NCBI GenBank assembly: GCA_027488755.1
Contig: JAIYAZ010000047.1
Span: forward strand, 31,982-95,981
Length of the DNA stretch: 64,000 bases
Direction: 5' to 3'
Source of the DNA: Verrucomicrobiaceae bacterium
GTDB lineage: Bacteria; Verrucomicrobiota; Verrucomicrobiia; Chthoniobacterales; JAATET01
The translations under genes were made by a program, and so were the position numbers. Shown in pieces: positions 45,327 to 58,740 of the stretch. The first letter of the stretch is position 1. Every line of letters begins with the position of its first letter. The notes under the pieces are model-generated. The model was not told where the DNA came from and did no database searches. It worked only from the letters and a program-made list of their open reading frames with translations.

Positions 45327-46009
45327 AAAACCGCGGGGCAAACGAGCCGGTAGCCGATGCCGGTCTCGGTGCGGATGAGGTCGTCGAGGCCGGCGGCGGC
45401 GAGTTTGCGGCGGATGTGGCTGAGGAAGACGCGGACGTATTGGGCCTGTTCGCTCTGGGCGGGGCCCCAGACGTTCTCGAGGATTTGCCGGTGGGTCACG
45501 ACTTTGCCGGCGTGGCGGGCGAGGAGGCGGAGGAGGGCGTATTCCGTGGCGGTGAGGTCGACGGCGTGCGGGCCGACGTGGACGGTGCGGTGGACGAAGT
45601 CGATGTGGAGCGGGCCGGCGACGAAGGTGGGGTCGTCGGCGGTGGGGCGGCGGCGGAGGAGGACGCGGAGGCGGGCGAGGAGTTCCGCGGTGTCGAAGGG
45701 TTTGGTGACGTAGTCGTCGGCCCCGGCGTCGAGGGCTTCGACCTTGTCGTCGGGCTCCTCGCGGGCGGAGAGGATGAGCACGGGGACGTCGGACCATTCG
45801 CGAAGCTGGCGGAGGACGGCGAGGCCGGGCAGGTCGGGGAGGCCGAGGTCGAGGATGATCGCGTCGGGGCGGTTCGTGGCGGCGAGGGAGAGGCCCTCGC
45901 GGCCGGTGGGGGATTCGTCCACGTGGTAGCCGCCGGATTCGCCGGCGATGCGAAGGAGCCGGCGAATCTGGGGTTCGTCGTCAATCACCAGAAGGCGGGC
46001 TGATTTCAT
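45323..46009 (-). CDS. kdpE: KdpE, response regulator of potassium uptake
   Basis: A 228-residue OmpR-type regulator. The receiver domain has the acidic pair in LVIDDEPQI, phospho-acceptor D54 in AIILDLGLPDLPG, and K103 in YVTKPFD. The C-terminal winged helix ends AQYVRVFLSHIRRKL, then ETGIGYRL, as in KdpE. It should bind upstream of kdpA when KdpD phosphorylates it. The start at 46009 overlaps the end of kdpD by 29 bases. Confidence 0.95.
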   Translation of the reverse strand: MKSARLLVIDDEPQIRRLLRIAGESGGYHVDESPTGREGLSLAATNRPDAIILDLGLPDLPGLAVLRQLREWSDVPVLILSAREEPDDKVEALDAGADDYVTKPFDTAELLARLRVLLRRRPTADDPTFVAGPLHIDFVHRTVHVGPHAVDLTATEYALLRLLARHAGKVVTHRQILENVWGPAQSEQAQYVRVFLSHIRRKLAAAGLDDLIRTETGIGYRLVCPAVL

Positions 46010-48653
46010 GGGCGGGGGCGGGTGAGGCCGGGAGGGTGACGGTGAATGTGCTGCCGGCGGCGCCGTCGGGTCGAGCGGCAAGTGTGAGGGTGCCGCCGAG
46101 GGCTTCGACGAAGCCGCGGGCGAGGGCGAGGCCCATGCCGAGGCCGCCGGGGCGGGCATCGGGGCCGCGGACGAATTTGGCGAACACGGCGTCGCGGCGG
46201 GAGGGGGGGATGCCGGGGCCGTGATCGGAAACGGTGAGGGTCACGGTGTCGCCGTGGCGGCGGGCGGTGATTTCGACCGGGGTGCCGACGGGGGTGTGCT
46301 GGGCGGCGTTGCGGATGAGGTTGCGGAGGGTTTCCTCGAGCAGGCCGGCATCGACGCGGAGGGTGGCGGCGTCGGGGGCGATGGTGATGGGGAAGGCGCG
46401 GTCGGGCGCGTCGGGTCGGACGGCGGTCACGGCCTGGTCGACGATGTCGGTGAGGTCGCACCATTCCGGGCGGGGCTGGACGGAGCCGGATTCCAGGCGG
46501 GTGAGGCTGAGGAGGTTGTTGACGACGCGGGCGAGGCGGCGGGTGGCGGTGAGGATTTCGTCGAGCAGGCCTTCTTCGTCGGGGGCCGAGGTCGAGAGGC
46601 GCTGGGCGGAGGCGGCGATGACGGCGAGCGGGGTGCGGAGTTCGTGCGAGACGCTGTCGAGGAGGGATTTTTGGAGCTGGCGGGAGCGTTCCTCGACCTC
46701 GGCGCGGGCGGCGGATTCGTGGAGACGGTGGCGTTCCACGGCGACGGCGAGCTGGGCGGCGAAGGTTTCGAGCATCTGCCGTTCCTCGAGGCGGAGGCTG
46801 CGGTTTGCGGGCACGAAGAGGACGAGGACGCCGGTGGTGGCGTCGGCGGTGCGGAGGGGGAGGTGGAAACCGGGGGATTGCGGAAGCGTGTGGGTGAAGC
46901 GGCCGGCGGGTTCGCCGCGGGCGAGGACCCACTCGGCGACGGCACGTTCGCGTTCGTTGAGGGCGGGGCCGGCGATGGGTTCGCCGCTGAGGCGGCCGTC
47001 GGCGGCGGGAAGGCAAATGGCGACGTCGGCGGCGAAGATGGCGCGGAGGCTGGCGGCGGCGGCGGCCATGGTGGCGGGGAGGCCGGCGGGTTCGGTGAGG
47101 GCGCGGCTGAATTGGTAGAGGGCGCGGGTTTGCTCCTCGCGGCGGCGCTCGGCGCGCTCGCGCAGGCGGAGGCGGGCGTGGAGCTGGCCGGTGACCAGGG
47201 CGACGACGAAATACATGACGAAGAGCACAACGTCGTCGGCGCCGCCGATGCGGAAGGTGAAGATGGGCGGGATGAAGAGGAAGTTCCAGACCAGGGCGGA
47301 AAGGGCGGCGGTGGCGAGGATGGCGGCCTGGGAGAGCGCGGTGGCGCAGAGCAGGATGGTGAGCAGGTAGATGAGGCCGACGGTGGAGTAGCCGATGGCG
47401 GGGAGGAGCAGGACGCCGAGCAGGGTGGTGGCGAGGACGGCGAGGGTGCCGAGGCCGAGCTCACGCCAGAACGACGGGCGGCGCAGCGCGGCGAAGTCGG
47501 GTCGCCAGCGGTGGCCGGATTTTTCGGCGCGGACGACGGTGATGTCGATGTCGCCGCTGCGGCGGATGAGGCGGTTGACGAGGGAGCGGCCGGTGAGGAG
47601 TTCCCAGAGCGGGTGGCCGAGGGGTTTGCCGACGAGGATTTGGGTGACGTTGTTTTCCGCGGCCACGCGGAGGATGGCGTCGGCGATGTTTGTGCCGGAG
47701 GTGAGGATGACCTCGGCGCCGAGGCTGCGGGCGAGGGCGAGGTGGGCTTCGAGGCGGGCCGTGCCGGCGGGGTCGAGCGGCTGGCCGGTGTCGATGTGGA
47801 CGGCGATCCAGGTGCCATGCACGGTGGAGGCGGCGCGGCGCGCGAGGCGGATGAGTTGCCCGGAGAACGGGCTGGCGCCAACGGCGACGAGGAAGCGTTC
47901 GCGGGAGCGGAAGGGGCCGGCGATGCGGCGGGCGCGGAGGTAGGCGCGGAGGTCGCGGTCGGCTTTTTCGGCGGTGAGGCGCAGGGCGATTTCCCGCAGG
48001 GCGCGGAGGTTGCCCTCGCGGAAGAAGTTGGCCGCGGCGGCGGCGGCGCGGTCGCCGAGGTAGACCTTGCCTTCGTCGAGACGTTTGCGGAGCTGCTCGG
48101 GGGTGAGGTCGATGAGCTCGATCTCGTCGGCGCGGTCGATGACGGAGTCCGGCACGGTTTCGTGAACCGGAGCGCCGGTGATCTGGCGCACGACGTCGCG
48201 CTGGCTTTCGATGTGCTGGATGTTGAGGGTGGTGTAGACGTCGATACCGGCCTTGAGCAGCTCCATGACGTCCTGCCAGCGCTTGGGGTGGCGGCTGGTG
48301 ACGGCGTTGCTGTGCGCGAGTTCGTCCACGAGCGCGAGCTGCGGACGGCGGGCGAGGATGGCGTCGAGGTCCATCTCGGCGAGGGTGACGCCGCGGTGGG
48401 TGATGGGTTTGAGCGGGATGCGCGGCAGCCCGGCGGCGACGGCGGTGGTCTCGACGCGGCCGTGGGTTTCGAGCACGCCGATGACGACCTCGACGCCCTC
48501 CTCCTGCCGGGTCTGGCCGGCGAGGAGCATGGCGTAGGTCTTGCCCACGCCGGGGCACATCCCGAGAAAGATCTTCAACTGCCCTTCGCCGGACGCGGGC
48601 GACGCGATCGCGGCGAGCAGGGCGTCGGGGTCGGGGCGGAGTTCCTCGGACAC
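45981..48653 (-). CDS. kdpD: KdpD, potassium/turgor sensor histidine kinase
   Basis: An 890-residue sensor. In order: the KdpD domain with Walker A FLGMCPGVGKTYAML, a Usp-like domain (about 245-370), four clustered transmembrane helices (about 400-500, LGTLAVLATTLLGVLLLPA onward), a GAF region, the H-box LLDSVSHELRTPLAVI, and the HATPase domain with NLIRNAAQHT and DHGPGIP. All parts of a canonical KdpD are present. I chose the GTG at 48653, 8 bases after kdpC, because homologous sequence begins at SEELRPDPDALL. A long upstream in-frame extension is shadow sequence. Confidence 0.94.
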   Translation of the reverse strand: MSEELRPDPDALLAAIASPASGEGQLKIFLGMCPGVGKTYAMLLAGQTRQEEGVEVVIGVLETHGRVETTAVAAGLPRIPLKPITHRGVTLAEMDLDAILARRPQLALVDELAHSNAVTSRHPKRWQDVMELLKAGIDVYTTLNIQHIESQRDVVRQITGAPVHETVPDSVIDRADEIELIDLTPEQLRKRLDEGKVYLGDRAAAAAANFFREGNLRALREIALRLTAEKADRDLRAYLRARRIAGPFRSRERFLVAVGASPFSGQLIRLARRAASTVHGTWIAVHIDTGQPLDPAGTARLEAHLALARSLGAEVILTSGTNIADAILRVAAENNVTQILVGKPLGHPLWELLTGRSLVNRLIRRSGDIDITVVRAEKSGHRWRPDFAALRRPSFWRELGLGTLAVLATTLLGVLLLPAIGYSTVGLIYLLTILLCATALSQAAILATAALSALVWNFLFIPPIFTFRIGGADDVVLFVMYFVVALVTGQLHARLRLRERAERRREEQTRALYQFSRALTEPAGLPATMAAAAASLRAIFAADVAICLPAADGRLSGEPIAGPALNERERAVAEWVLARGEPAGRFTHTLPQSPGFHLPLRTADATTGVLVLFVPANRSLRLEERQMLETFAAQLAVAVERHRLHESAARAEVEERSRQLQKSLLDSVSHELRTPLAVIAASAQRLSTSAPDEEGLLDEILTATRRLARVVNNLLSLTRLESGSVQPRPEWCDLTDIVDQAVTAVRPDAPDRAFPITIAPDAATLRVDAGLLEETLRNLIRNAAQHTPVGTPVEITARRHGDTVTLTVSDHGPGIPPSRRDAVFAKFVRGPDARPGGLGMGLALARGFVEALGGTLTLAARPDGAAGSTFTVTLPASPAPAHEISPPSGD

Positions 48654-48661
48654 AAGGGGAG

Positions 48662-49198
48662 TTATAGGCGATCCAGCGCGCGATTCAGCATCAGAACATT
48701 CACGCGGCGTTCGCCGAGGAAGCCGAGCTGGGGCGGCTGGGTGTTTGCCTCGATGAGTTTGAGGATGGTTGCGACGGGCAGATCGCGGGCCTGGGCGACC
48801 CGCGGGGCCTGGAAACGGGCGGCGGCGGGCGAGATGTCGGGGTCGAGTCCGCTGCCGGAGGCGGTGAGGAGATCGGCGGGCGCGCCGGCGACGAGGGCGG
48901 TGCGGCGTTCGTTGATGGCGTCGAGATTCTTCCGGCTGGTGTAGCCTTGATTGCTTGCGCCGGAAGGGACGGTGCCGTAGCCGGCGGCGGAGGGGCGGGG
49001 CCAGAAGGATTGGGGCGTCGTGAATTTTTGCGCGAGGAGGGAGGAGCCGACGAGCTGGTCGCCGTTTTTCACGAGGCTGCCGTTGGCCGACGCGGGGAAC
49101 GCAAGCTGGGCGACGGCGGTGATGACGAGGGGGTAGGCGATGCTCGTGAGGGCGGTGAGAACGAGGATGGCGCGGAGCGATGCGAGGAGAGTTTTCAT
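48662..49198 (-). CDS. kdpC: KdpC, potassium-transporting ATPase subunit C
   Basis: A 178-residue single-pass subunit. The N-terminal helix ILVLTALTSIAYPLVITAVA is followed by GSSLLAQKFTTPQSFWPRPS and GSGLDPDISPAAARFQAPRV, both KdpC landmarks. KdpC stabilises the KdpFABC complex. The ATG at 49198 is 2 bases from the kdpB stop. Confidence 0.96.
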   Translation of the reverse strand: MKTLLASLRAILVLTALTSIAYPLVITAVAQLAFPASANGSLVKNGDQLVGSSLLAQKFTTPQSFWPRPSAAGYGTVPSGASNQGYTSRKNLDAINERRTALVAGAPADLLTASGSGLDPDISPAAARFQAPRVAQARDLPVATILKLIEANTQPPQLGFLGERRVNVLMLNRALDRL

Positions 49199-49200
49199 GT

Positions 49201-51261
49201 CTAGACGAGGTGGAGGGCAACAAGGATAAAGTCGACGAGTTTGATGCCGAGGAAGGGCGCGATGACGCCGCCGAGGCCGTAGATGAGGGCGTTGCGGGTG
49301 AGCACCTGCACGGCGCCGACCGCGCGGTAGCTGACGCCGCGCAGGGCGAGCGGGATGAGCACGATGATGATGAGGGCGTTGAAGATGACGGCGCTGAGGA
49401 TGGCGCTCTGCGGGGAGTGCAGGCCCATGAGGTTGAATTGTGCGAGCGGGCCGTTGGCGGTGGCGTCGGTGGCGTAGAGCGCGGCGAAGAGGGCGGGGAG
49501 GATGGCGAAGTATTTCGCCACGTCGTTCGCGATGCTGAACGTGGTCAGCGCGCCGCGGGTCATGAGGAGCTGTTTGCCGATTTCGACGACTTCGATGAGC
49601 TTGGTCGGGTTGCTGTCGAGGTCGACCATGTTGCCGGCCTCGCGGGCGGCCTGGGTGCCGGTGTTCATGGCGACGCCGACGTCGGCCTGGGCGAGGGCGG
49701 GTGCGTCGTTGGTGCCGTCCCCGGTCATGGCGACGAGGTGGCCGGCGGCTTGCTCCTCGCGGATGCGGGCGAGCTTTTGCTCGGGGGTGGCTTCGGCCAT
49801 GAAGTCGTCGACGCCGGCCTCGGCGGCGATGGCGGCGGCGGTCATGGGGTTGTCGCCGGTGATCATGACGGTGCGGATGCCCATCTGGCGGAGCTGGGCG
49901 AAGCGTTCCTTGATGCCGCCTTTGACGATGTCCTTGAGTTCGATGACGCCAAGGACGCGATCGTTTTCCGCGACGACGAGCGGGGTTCCGCCGCCTTTGG
50001 CGATGTTCTCGACGGCGGATTTCATCGGTTCGGGGAAGTGGCCGCCGTCCGCGAGCACGAGCTGGCGGATGGCCTCGGCGGCGCCTTTGCGGATGCGGCG
50101 GGGCTTGGGGCCGTGCAGGTCGATGCCGCTGACGCGGGTTTGTGCGGTGAAGGGGATGAACGTGGCCTCGGCGGGGGCGAGATCGCGGGCGCGCAGGCCG
50201 AACGTTTCCTTCGCGAGCACGACGACGGAGCGGCCTTCGGGGGTTTCGTCGGCGAGGGAGGCGAGTTGGGCGGCCTCGGCGACGTCCCGGGTTTCGCAGC
50301 CGGGCGCGGGGATGAAGGCGGTGGCCATGCGGTTGCCGAGGGTGATGGTGCCGGTTTTGTCGAGGAGGAGGACGTCGATGTCGCCGGCCGCCTCGACGGC
50401 GCGGCCGCTGGTGGCGATGACGTTGCGGCGGATCATGCGGTCGATGCCGCTGATGCCGATGGCGCTGAGGAGGGCGCCGATGGTTGTCGGGATGAGGCAG
50501 ACGAGCAGCGAGACCAGAACGGGCGCGGAGAGGTTGACGGTGCCGGCGGGCTGACCGGCGGCGGTCTCGCTGTAGCGGGTGAAGGCGGGAAGCGTGGCGA
50601 CGACGAGGATGAAAAGCGCGGTGATGGCGACGAGCAGGATGCCGAGGGCGATTTCGTTGGGCGTGCGCTGGCGTTTGGCGCCCTCGACCATGGCGATCAT
50701 GCGGTCGATGAAACCGCCGCCGGGCTCGGCGGTGATTTGGATCACGATGCGGTCGCTGAGCACGCGGGTGCCGCCGGTGACGGCGCAGTGGTCGCCGCCG
50801 CTTTCGCGGATGACGGGGGCGGATTCGCCGGTGATGGCGGACTCGTCCACGGTGGCGACGCCTTCGACCACGTCGCCGTCGGCGGGGATGATGTCCCCGG
50901 CGGCGCAGACGACGAGGTCGCCCCGGCGCAGCTCGGTGGCGTTGACGGTTGATTCCTGGCCGGAGTCGAGCCGGCGGGCGCTGGTGTGGGTGCGCGTCTG
51001 GCGGAGCGATTCGGCCTGGGCCTTGCCCCGGCCCTCGGCGATGGCTTCCGCGAAGTTTGCGAAGAGAACGGTGAACCAGAGCCAGACGACGATCTGGAGG
51101 TTGAATGGGCTGAAGTCGCGGACGAGTTCGCCGGTGGCCCAGAGCGAGCCGACGAAGACGACCAGCATCACCGGGTTCTTGATCTGCTCGCGCGGGTCGA
51201 ATTTGCGGAACGCATCGCGCAGCGCGGTGAGGAGGAGTTTGCGGTCGAAGGTCGAGGTCAT
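49201..51261 (-). CDS. kdpB: KdpB, P-type ATPase catalytic subunit
   Basis: A 686-residue P-type ATPase. The phosphorylation Asp is D301 in [10 protein letters not shown], the actuator loop is TGES at 144-147, and [20 protein letters not shown] forms the hinge. The regulatory [17 protein letters not shown] segment is conserved. It hydrolyses ATP to drive K+ import through KdpA. It follows kdpA after 20 bases that are almost entirely a heptamer repeat. Confidence 0.97.
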   Translation of the reverse strand: MTSTFDRKLLLTALRDAFRKFDPREQIKNPVMLVVFVGSLWATGELVRDFSPFNLQIVVWLWFTVLFANFAEAIAEGRGKAQAESLRQTRTHTSARRLDSGQESTVNATELRRGDLVVCAAGDIIPADGDVVEGVATVDESAITGESAPVIRESGGDHCAVTGGTRVLSDRIVIQITAEPGGGFIDRMIAMVEGAKRQRTPNEIALGILLVAITALFILVVATLPAFTRYSETAAGQPAGTVNLSAPVLVSLLVCLIPTTIGALLSAIGISGIDRMIRRNVIATSGRAVEAAGDIDVLLLDKTGTITLGNRMATAFIPAPGCETRDVAEAAQLASLADETPEGRSVVVLAKETFGLRARDLAPAEATFIPFTAQTRVSGIDLHGPKPRRIRKGAAEAIRQLVLADGGHFPEPMKSAVENIAKGGGTPLVVAENDRVLGVIELKDIVKGGIKERFAQLRQMGIRTVMITGDNPMTAAAIAAEAGVDDFMAEATPEQKLARIREEQAAGHLVAMTGDGTNDAPALAQADVGVAMNTGTQAAREAGNMVDLDSNPTKLIEVVEIGKQLLMTRGALTTFSIANDVAKYFAILPALFAALYATDATANGPLAQFNLMGLHSPQSAILSAVIFNALIIIVLIPLALRGVSYRAVGAVQVLTRNALIYGLGGVIAPFLGIKLVDFILVALHLV

Positions 51262-51264
51262 TTT

Positions 51265-51281
51265 GGAAGATGGGAGATGGG
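51265..51281. repeat. Heptamer repeat, kdpA-kdpB gap
   Basis: On the minus strand the gap reads CCCATCTCCCATCTTCC, about 2.4 units of a CTCCCAT heptamer. It fills nearly the whole spacer and leaves kdpB without a visible Shine-Dalgarno. Related arrays occur twice inside metH. Confidence 0.6.
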
Positions 51282-52985
51282 TTAGAAGGAGCGGCCCTGG
51301 AGCATGAGGAGGTGCTCGGCGATGGGGCCGAGGGCGAGGGCGGGCAGGTGGGTGAGGGCTCCGACCACGAGGATGACGCCGAGGAGGAGCGCGACGAAGA
51401 TTGCGCCGGTGGTGGGGAAGGTGCCGGCGGAGAACGGGGCGGTTTTTTTCGCCGCGACGGAGCCGGCGATGGTGAGGACGGGGATGAGACAGACAAAGCG
51501 GCCGAGGAACATGGCGACGCCGAGCGCGTAGTTGTAGAACGGGGTGTCGACGGTGAGGCCGGCGAAGGCGCTGCCGTTATTGTTGGCGGCGGAGGCGAAG
51601 GCGTAGAGGATTTCGCTGAAGCCGTGCGGGCCGTTGTTGGCGAGACTGGCGAGGGCGGTCGGGGTGAGGCAGGCGGCGGCGGCGCCGAGGAGCGTGAGCG
51701 CACTGGGCACGAGGAGCACGAGGATCGCGAGACGCATTTCGCGGGCTTCGATTTTTTTGCCGAGATACTCGGGCGTGCGTCCGACCATGAGGCCCGCGAT
51801 GAAGACCGTGAGCAGCACATACATGAGCATGCCGTAGAGGCCGCAACCGACGCCGCCGAAGATGATCTCGCCGAGCATCATGTTGAACAGGGCGACGCCG
51901 CCGGCGAGGGGGGAGAGGCTGTCGTGCATGGCGTTCACCGAGCCGTTGGAGGCGGCGGTGGTGGCGGTGGACCAGAGCACGCTGTTCATCACGCCGAAGC
52001 GCTGCTCCTTGCCCTCCATGTTCGCGGCGAGTTGCGTGAGGGGATTCGTCTGCGCTTCGGCCCACCAGCTTGCCCCGAAGCCGGCGAGAAGGAGCGTGAG
52101 CATGGCCGCGAAAAGCACCCAGCCCTGCCGGCGGTCGCCGACCATGACGCCGAAGGTGGCGGTGAGGGCGGCGGGGATGAGCAGGATGGCGAGGAGCTGA
52201 AGGAAGTTGCTGAGCGGGGTGGGGTTCTCGAACGGGTGCGCGCTGTTCACGCCGAAGAAGCCGCCGCCGTTCGTGCCGAGTTGTTTGATGGCGATCTGCG
52301 AGGCGGCCGGGCCCTGGGGGAGGACCTGTTCGGCGCCTTCGAGGGTTTTCGCGGTGACGTAACCGGAGAAGTTTTGGACGACGCCTTGGCTCACGAGAAC
52401 GAGGGCGAGGACGAGGCTGAGGGGGAGCAGGATGTAGAGGGTGCTGCGGACGAGGTCGGCCCAGAAGTTGCCGAGCGTGGCGGTGGACCGGCGGGTGAAG
52501 CCGCGGATGACGGCGACGAGGGCGGCGAGGCCGGTGGCGGCGCTGACGAAGTTTTGAAAGTTGAGGCCGATGGTCTGGCTGAAGTAGCTGAGCGCGGCCT
52601 CGCCGGAGTAGGCCTGCCAGTTTGTGTTCGTCATGAAGCTGACGGCGGTGTTGAAGGCGAGGGGGAGCTTGAGTCCGGGCAGGCCCTGGGGGTTGAGGGG
52701 CAGCGCGCCCTGGGCGAGGAGGATGGCGAGGAGGACGCCGAAGCCGAGGAGGTTGAAGGTCAGGAGGGCGGCGGTGTAGCCGACCCAGGTCATTTCGCGG
52801 GTCGGGTCGATGCCGATGAGGCGGTAGGTGAGGCGCTCGAGGGGGGCGAGGACGGGGTGGAGGAAGGTGCGTTCGCCCTGGAGCACGCGGGCCATGAAGG
52901 CGCCGAGCGGCGGGGTGAGAACAATCAAGGCCGCGAGGAAGGCGGCGAGCTGCAACCAGTCGGTGGGATTCATCCGGGGCAGCAT
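51282..52985 (-). CDS. kdpA: KdpA, potassium-binding and channel-like subunit
   Basis: A 567-residue membrane protein of the SKT superfamily. The four selectivity-filter-like loops are recognisable: [53 protein letters not shown] and [14 protein letters not shown]. It selects K+ in the Kdp complex. The start may instead be the ATG at 52973 (MNPTDWLQL), as neither has a clear ribosome-binding site. No kdpF frame is seen in the 74 bases upstream before metH. Confidence 0.96.
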   Translation of the reverse strand: MLPRMNPTDWLQLAAFLAALIVLTPPLGAFMARVLQGERTFLHPVLAPLERLTYRLIGIDPTREMTWVGYTAALLTFNLLGFGVLLAILLAQGALPLNPQGLPGLKLPLAFNTAVSFMTNTNWQAYSGEAALSYFSQTIGLNFQNFVSAATGLAALVAVIRGFTRRSTATLGNFWADLVRSTLYILLPLSLVLALVLVSQGVVQNFSGYVTAKTLEGAEQVLPQGPAASQIAIKQLGTNGGGFFGVNSAHPFENPTPLSNFLQLLAILLIPAALTATFGVMVGDRRQGWVLFAAMLTLLLAGFGASWWAEAQTNPLTQLAANMEGKEQRFGVMNSVLWSTATTAASNGSVNAMHDSLSPLAGGVALFNMMLGEIIFGGVGCGLYGMLMYVLLTVFIAGLMVGRTPEYLGKKIEAREMRLAILVLLVPSALTLLGAAAACLTPTALASLANNGPHGFSEILYAFASAANNNGSAFAGLTVDTPFYNYALGVAMFLGRFVCLIPVLTIAGSVAAKKTAPFSAGTFPTTGAIFVALLLGVILVVGALTHLPALALGPIAEHLLMLQGRSF

Positions 52986-53028
52986 GCGCCCGGAGCTGCG
53001 CCCCGCCTAATTAAGACGGGGGTGGGAA

Positions 53029-53046
53029 GCGTTAAGATTTTATAAA
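53029..53046 (-). promoter_or_regulatory. Possible KdpE-binding/promoter sequence before kdpA
   Basis: On the minus strand TTTATAAAATCTTAACGC lies in the short metH-kdpA gap, about 44-61 bases before the kdpA start. It is AT-rich and T-biased, like KdpE boxes described in Escherichia coli. The match is loose. Confidence 0.3.
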
Positions 53047-53059
53047 GACGCGGGGCGCG

Positions 53060-56782
<3,723 letters not shown>

Positions 56783-56792
56783 TTCAGGAAAA

Positions 56793-56820
56793 CAACGCAT
56801 CTAAATATATTAATGCGTTG
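56793..56820. promoter_or_regulatory. Perfect inverted repeat at the metH promoter
   Basis: CAACGCAT (56793-56800) and ATGCGTTG (56813-56820) are perfect 8-base arms around a 12-base spacer made of A and T except one C. The spacer resembles a -10 box on the metH strand. The repeat lies 11 bases before the preferred metH ATG, as expected for an operator of an unknown regulator. Confidence 0.55.
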
Positions 56821-56850
56821 ATTGGTGGCAATGGGGAGTTGGGGGCACTC

Positions 56851-56899
56851 GTCATTGGTCATTGGTCATTGGTCATTGGTCATTGGTCATTGGTCATTG
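56851..56899. repeat. Seven perfect copies of GTCATTG
   Basis: A 49-base uninterrupted tandem array of the heptamer GTCATTG lies between the end of the Kef gene and the metH promoter. No unit differs, which points to recent expansion by slippage or active maintenance. There are no spacers, so it is not a CRISPR. Confidence 0.95.
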
Positions 56900-56910
56900 G
56901 TGGCGGGTGG

Positions 56911-58656
56911 TTAATCGCCGAAGAGTTCTTTGCGGACGCGGTCGCGTTCGTGGTCGATTTGTTCGTAGGTGGCGCCGAGGGAGCGGAGGAGAAATTCGGT
57001 CATGGAGAGGGCGACTTCGCCTTCGGCGGTGACGATGCGGTGGGCGCCGGCGCGGTCGAGGGCGACGGCTTCGTTGAGGTAGTTGGCGCGGGCGAGGATG
57101 TGGATGTCGGGGTTGAGTTCGCGGGCGATGCGGATGGCTTCGTCGGCGTGGGCGACGTTGGAGGCGGTGAGGATGAGGGCGTCGGCGCGGGCGATGCCGG
57201 CGGCGACGAGGGTTTCGCGTTTGGAGGCTTCGCCGTAGACGGCGTCGGTGCCGCTGGCGCGGAGGGAGCGGACGGTGTCGAGGTTCATTTCGACGATGAC
57301 GGGGCGGATGCCGTTGCGGAGGAGGATGCGTTTGAGGGTGCGGCCAACGGGGCCGTAGCCGACGACGATGGCGCGGTGTTCGTCCGTGTCGGCTTCGCGT
57401 TCGGGGGCCTGGGTCTCGGGTTCGGGCGGGTTGAGCCAGCGGGCGAGGCGGGGGTGGCGGTCGATCCAGCGGACGATGGAGGGGGTGGCCTTGTAGAGGA
57501 GGGGGTTGAGGGTGATGGAGAGGATGGCGGTGCTGACGAGGATGTTGAGGGCGTTCGCGGGGAGGACGCCGAGGTCGCGGCCGAGGCTGGCGAGGATGAA
57601 GGAGAATTCGCCGATCTGCGCTAGGGCGACGGCGACGCCGAGGGCGACGTGGAAGGGGTAGCGGAGAAGGCGGACGACGATGAGGGCGGCGAGGGATTTG
57701 CCGAGGATGACGACGGCGGTGACCATGAGGATGAGCGGCCAGTCGCTGGCGAGCTGCCGGAAGTCGAAGAGCATGCCGACGGAGACGAAGAAGAGGACTG
57801 CGAAGGCGTCGCGGAAGGGGAGGGCTTCGCTGGCGGCGCGGTTGCTGTATTCGGACTGGCCGACGACCATGCCGGCGAGGAAGGCGCCGAGGGCCATGGA
57901 GGCGCCGAAGAGTTTCGCGGAGCCGACGGCGATGCCGAGGGCGAGCACGAGGATCGTGAGCATGAAGAGCTCGCGGGAGCCGGTGCGGGCGACGTAGTCG
58001 AGCAGGCGGGGGATGACGTAGCGGCCGAGGAGGGCGGTGAGGCCGACGAGGGCGGCGAGTTTGAGGAGGGCGAAACCGAGGGCGCCGGCGAGTCCGGTGC
58101 CGGTGGCGGCGGCTCCCGCGGCGGCGACGCCCGCGCCCCCGAGGACGGCGGGCAGGACGACGAGGGCGACGACGGTGAAGATGTCCTCGACGACGAGCCA
58201 GCCGATGGCGATGTGGCCGGTGCGGGTGTGGAGGGCGCCGTGGTCGGAGAGGACGCGAATGAGGACGACGGTGCTGGCGACGGAAATGGCGAGGCCGAAG
58301 ACGAGGCCGGCGGTGAGTTGCCAGCCGAAGAGGTGGGTGACGCCGGCGCCGAGGGCGGTGGCGACGGCGATCTGGGCGAGGGCACCGGGGATGGCGATGC
58401 GGCGGACGGCGAGGAGTTCCTTGAGGTGGAATTGGAGGCCGACGCCGAACATGAGGAGGATGACACCGATTTCGGCCATCTGGGCGGCAAGGCCCTCGTC
58501 CGCGTCGAAGCCGGGGGTGTGGGGGCTGACGGCGATGCCGGCGATGAGGTAGCCGACGATGGGGGAGAGGCCGAGGCGTTTGGTGAGGAAGCCGAAGAGC
58601 AGCGCCGCGGTGAGGCCACCGGTGAACGTGAAGATGAGGTCGAGGTCGTGCGGCAT
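56911..58656 (-). CDS. Kef-type cation:proton antiporter with RCK/TrkA-N domain
   Basis: A 581-residue CPA2 protein. The N-terminal 400 residues hold about 12-13 helices with LGLSPIVGYLIAGIAVSPHT, MAEIGVILLMFGVGLQFHLK and ALAQIGEFSFILASLG, as in KefB/KefC/YbaL. A Rossmann RCK domain starts near residue 420 (RAIVVGYGPVGRTLKRIL) and binds a nucleotide or glutathione-type ligand. It moves K+ or Na+ against protons. Its location beside kdp suggests a joint role in K+ balance. It follows the DUF6580 gene by 84 bases and precedes metH by 128. Confidence 0.9.
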   Translation of the reverse strand: MPHDLDLIFTFTGGLTAALLFGFLTKRLGLSPIVGYLIAGIAVSPHTPGFDADEGLAAQMAEIGVILLMFGVGLQFHLKELLAVRRIAIPGALAQIAVATALGAGVTHLFGWQLTAGLVFGLAISVASTVVLIRVLSDHGALHTRTGHIAIGWLVVEDIFTVVALVVLPAVLGGAGVAAAGAAATGTGLAGALGFALLKLAALVGLTALLGRYVIPRLLDYVARTGSRELFMLTILVLALGIAVGSAKLFGASMALGAFLAGMVVGQSEYSNRAASEALPFRDAFAVLFFVSVGMLFDFRQLASDWPLILMVTAVVILGKSLAALIVVRLLRYPFHVALGVAVALAQIGEFSFILASLGRDLGVLPANALNILVSTAILSITLNPLLYKATPSIVRWIDRHPRLARWLNPPEPETQAPEREADTDEHRAIVVGYGPVGRTLKRILLRNGIRPVIVEMNLDTVRSLRASGTDAVYGEASKRETLVAAGIARADALILTASNVAHADEAIRIARELNPDIHILARANYLNEAVALDRAGAHRIVTAEGEVALSMTEFLLRSLGATYEQIDHERDRVRKELFGD

Positions 58657-58740
58657 GCCGGGGAGAACGTGAATTTCTCCGGTGCCGGTTGCGAGCCGGA
58701 AGTGGCGCGTCCGGCGCGGAGGGCGCGCCGCGGCGGGACG

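Noticed and set aside
56851..56899. Possible CRISPR-like repeat
   Set aside because: The seven GTCATTG units are contiguous without spacers, and no cas genes are present.
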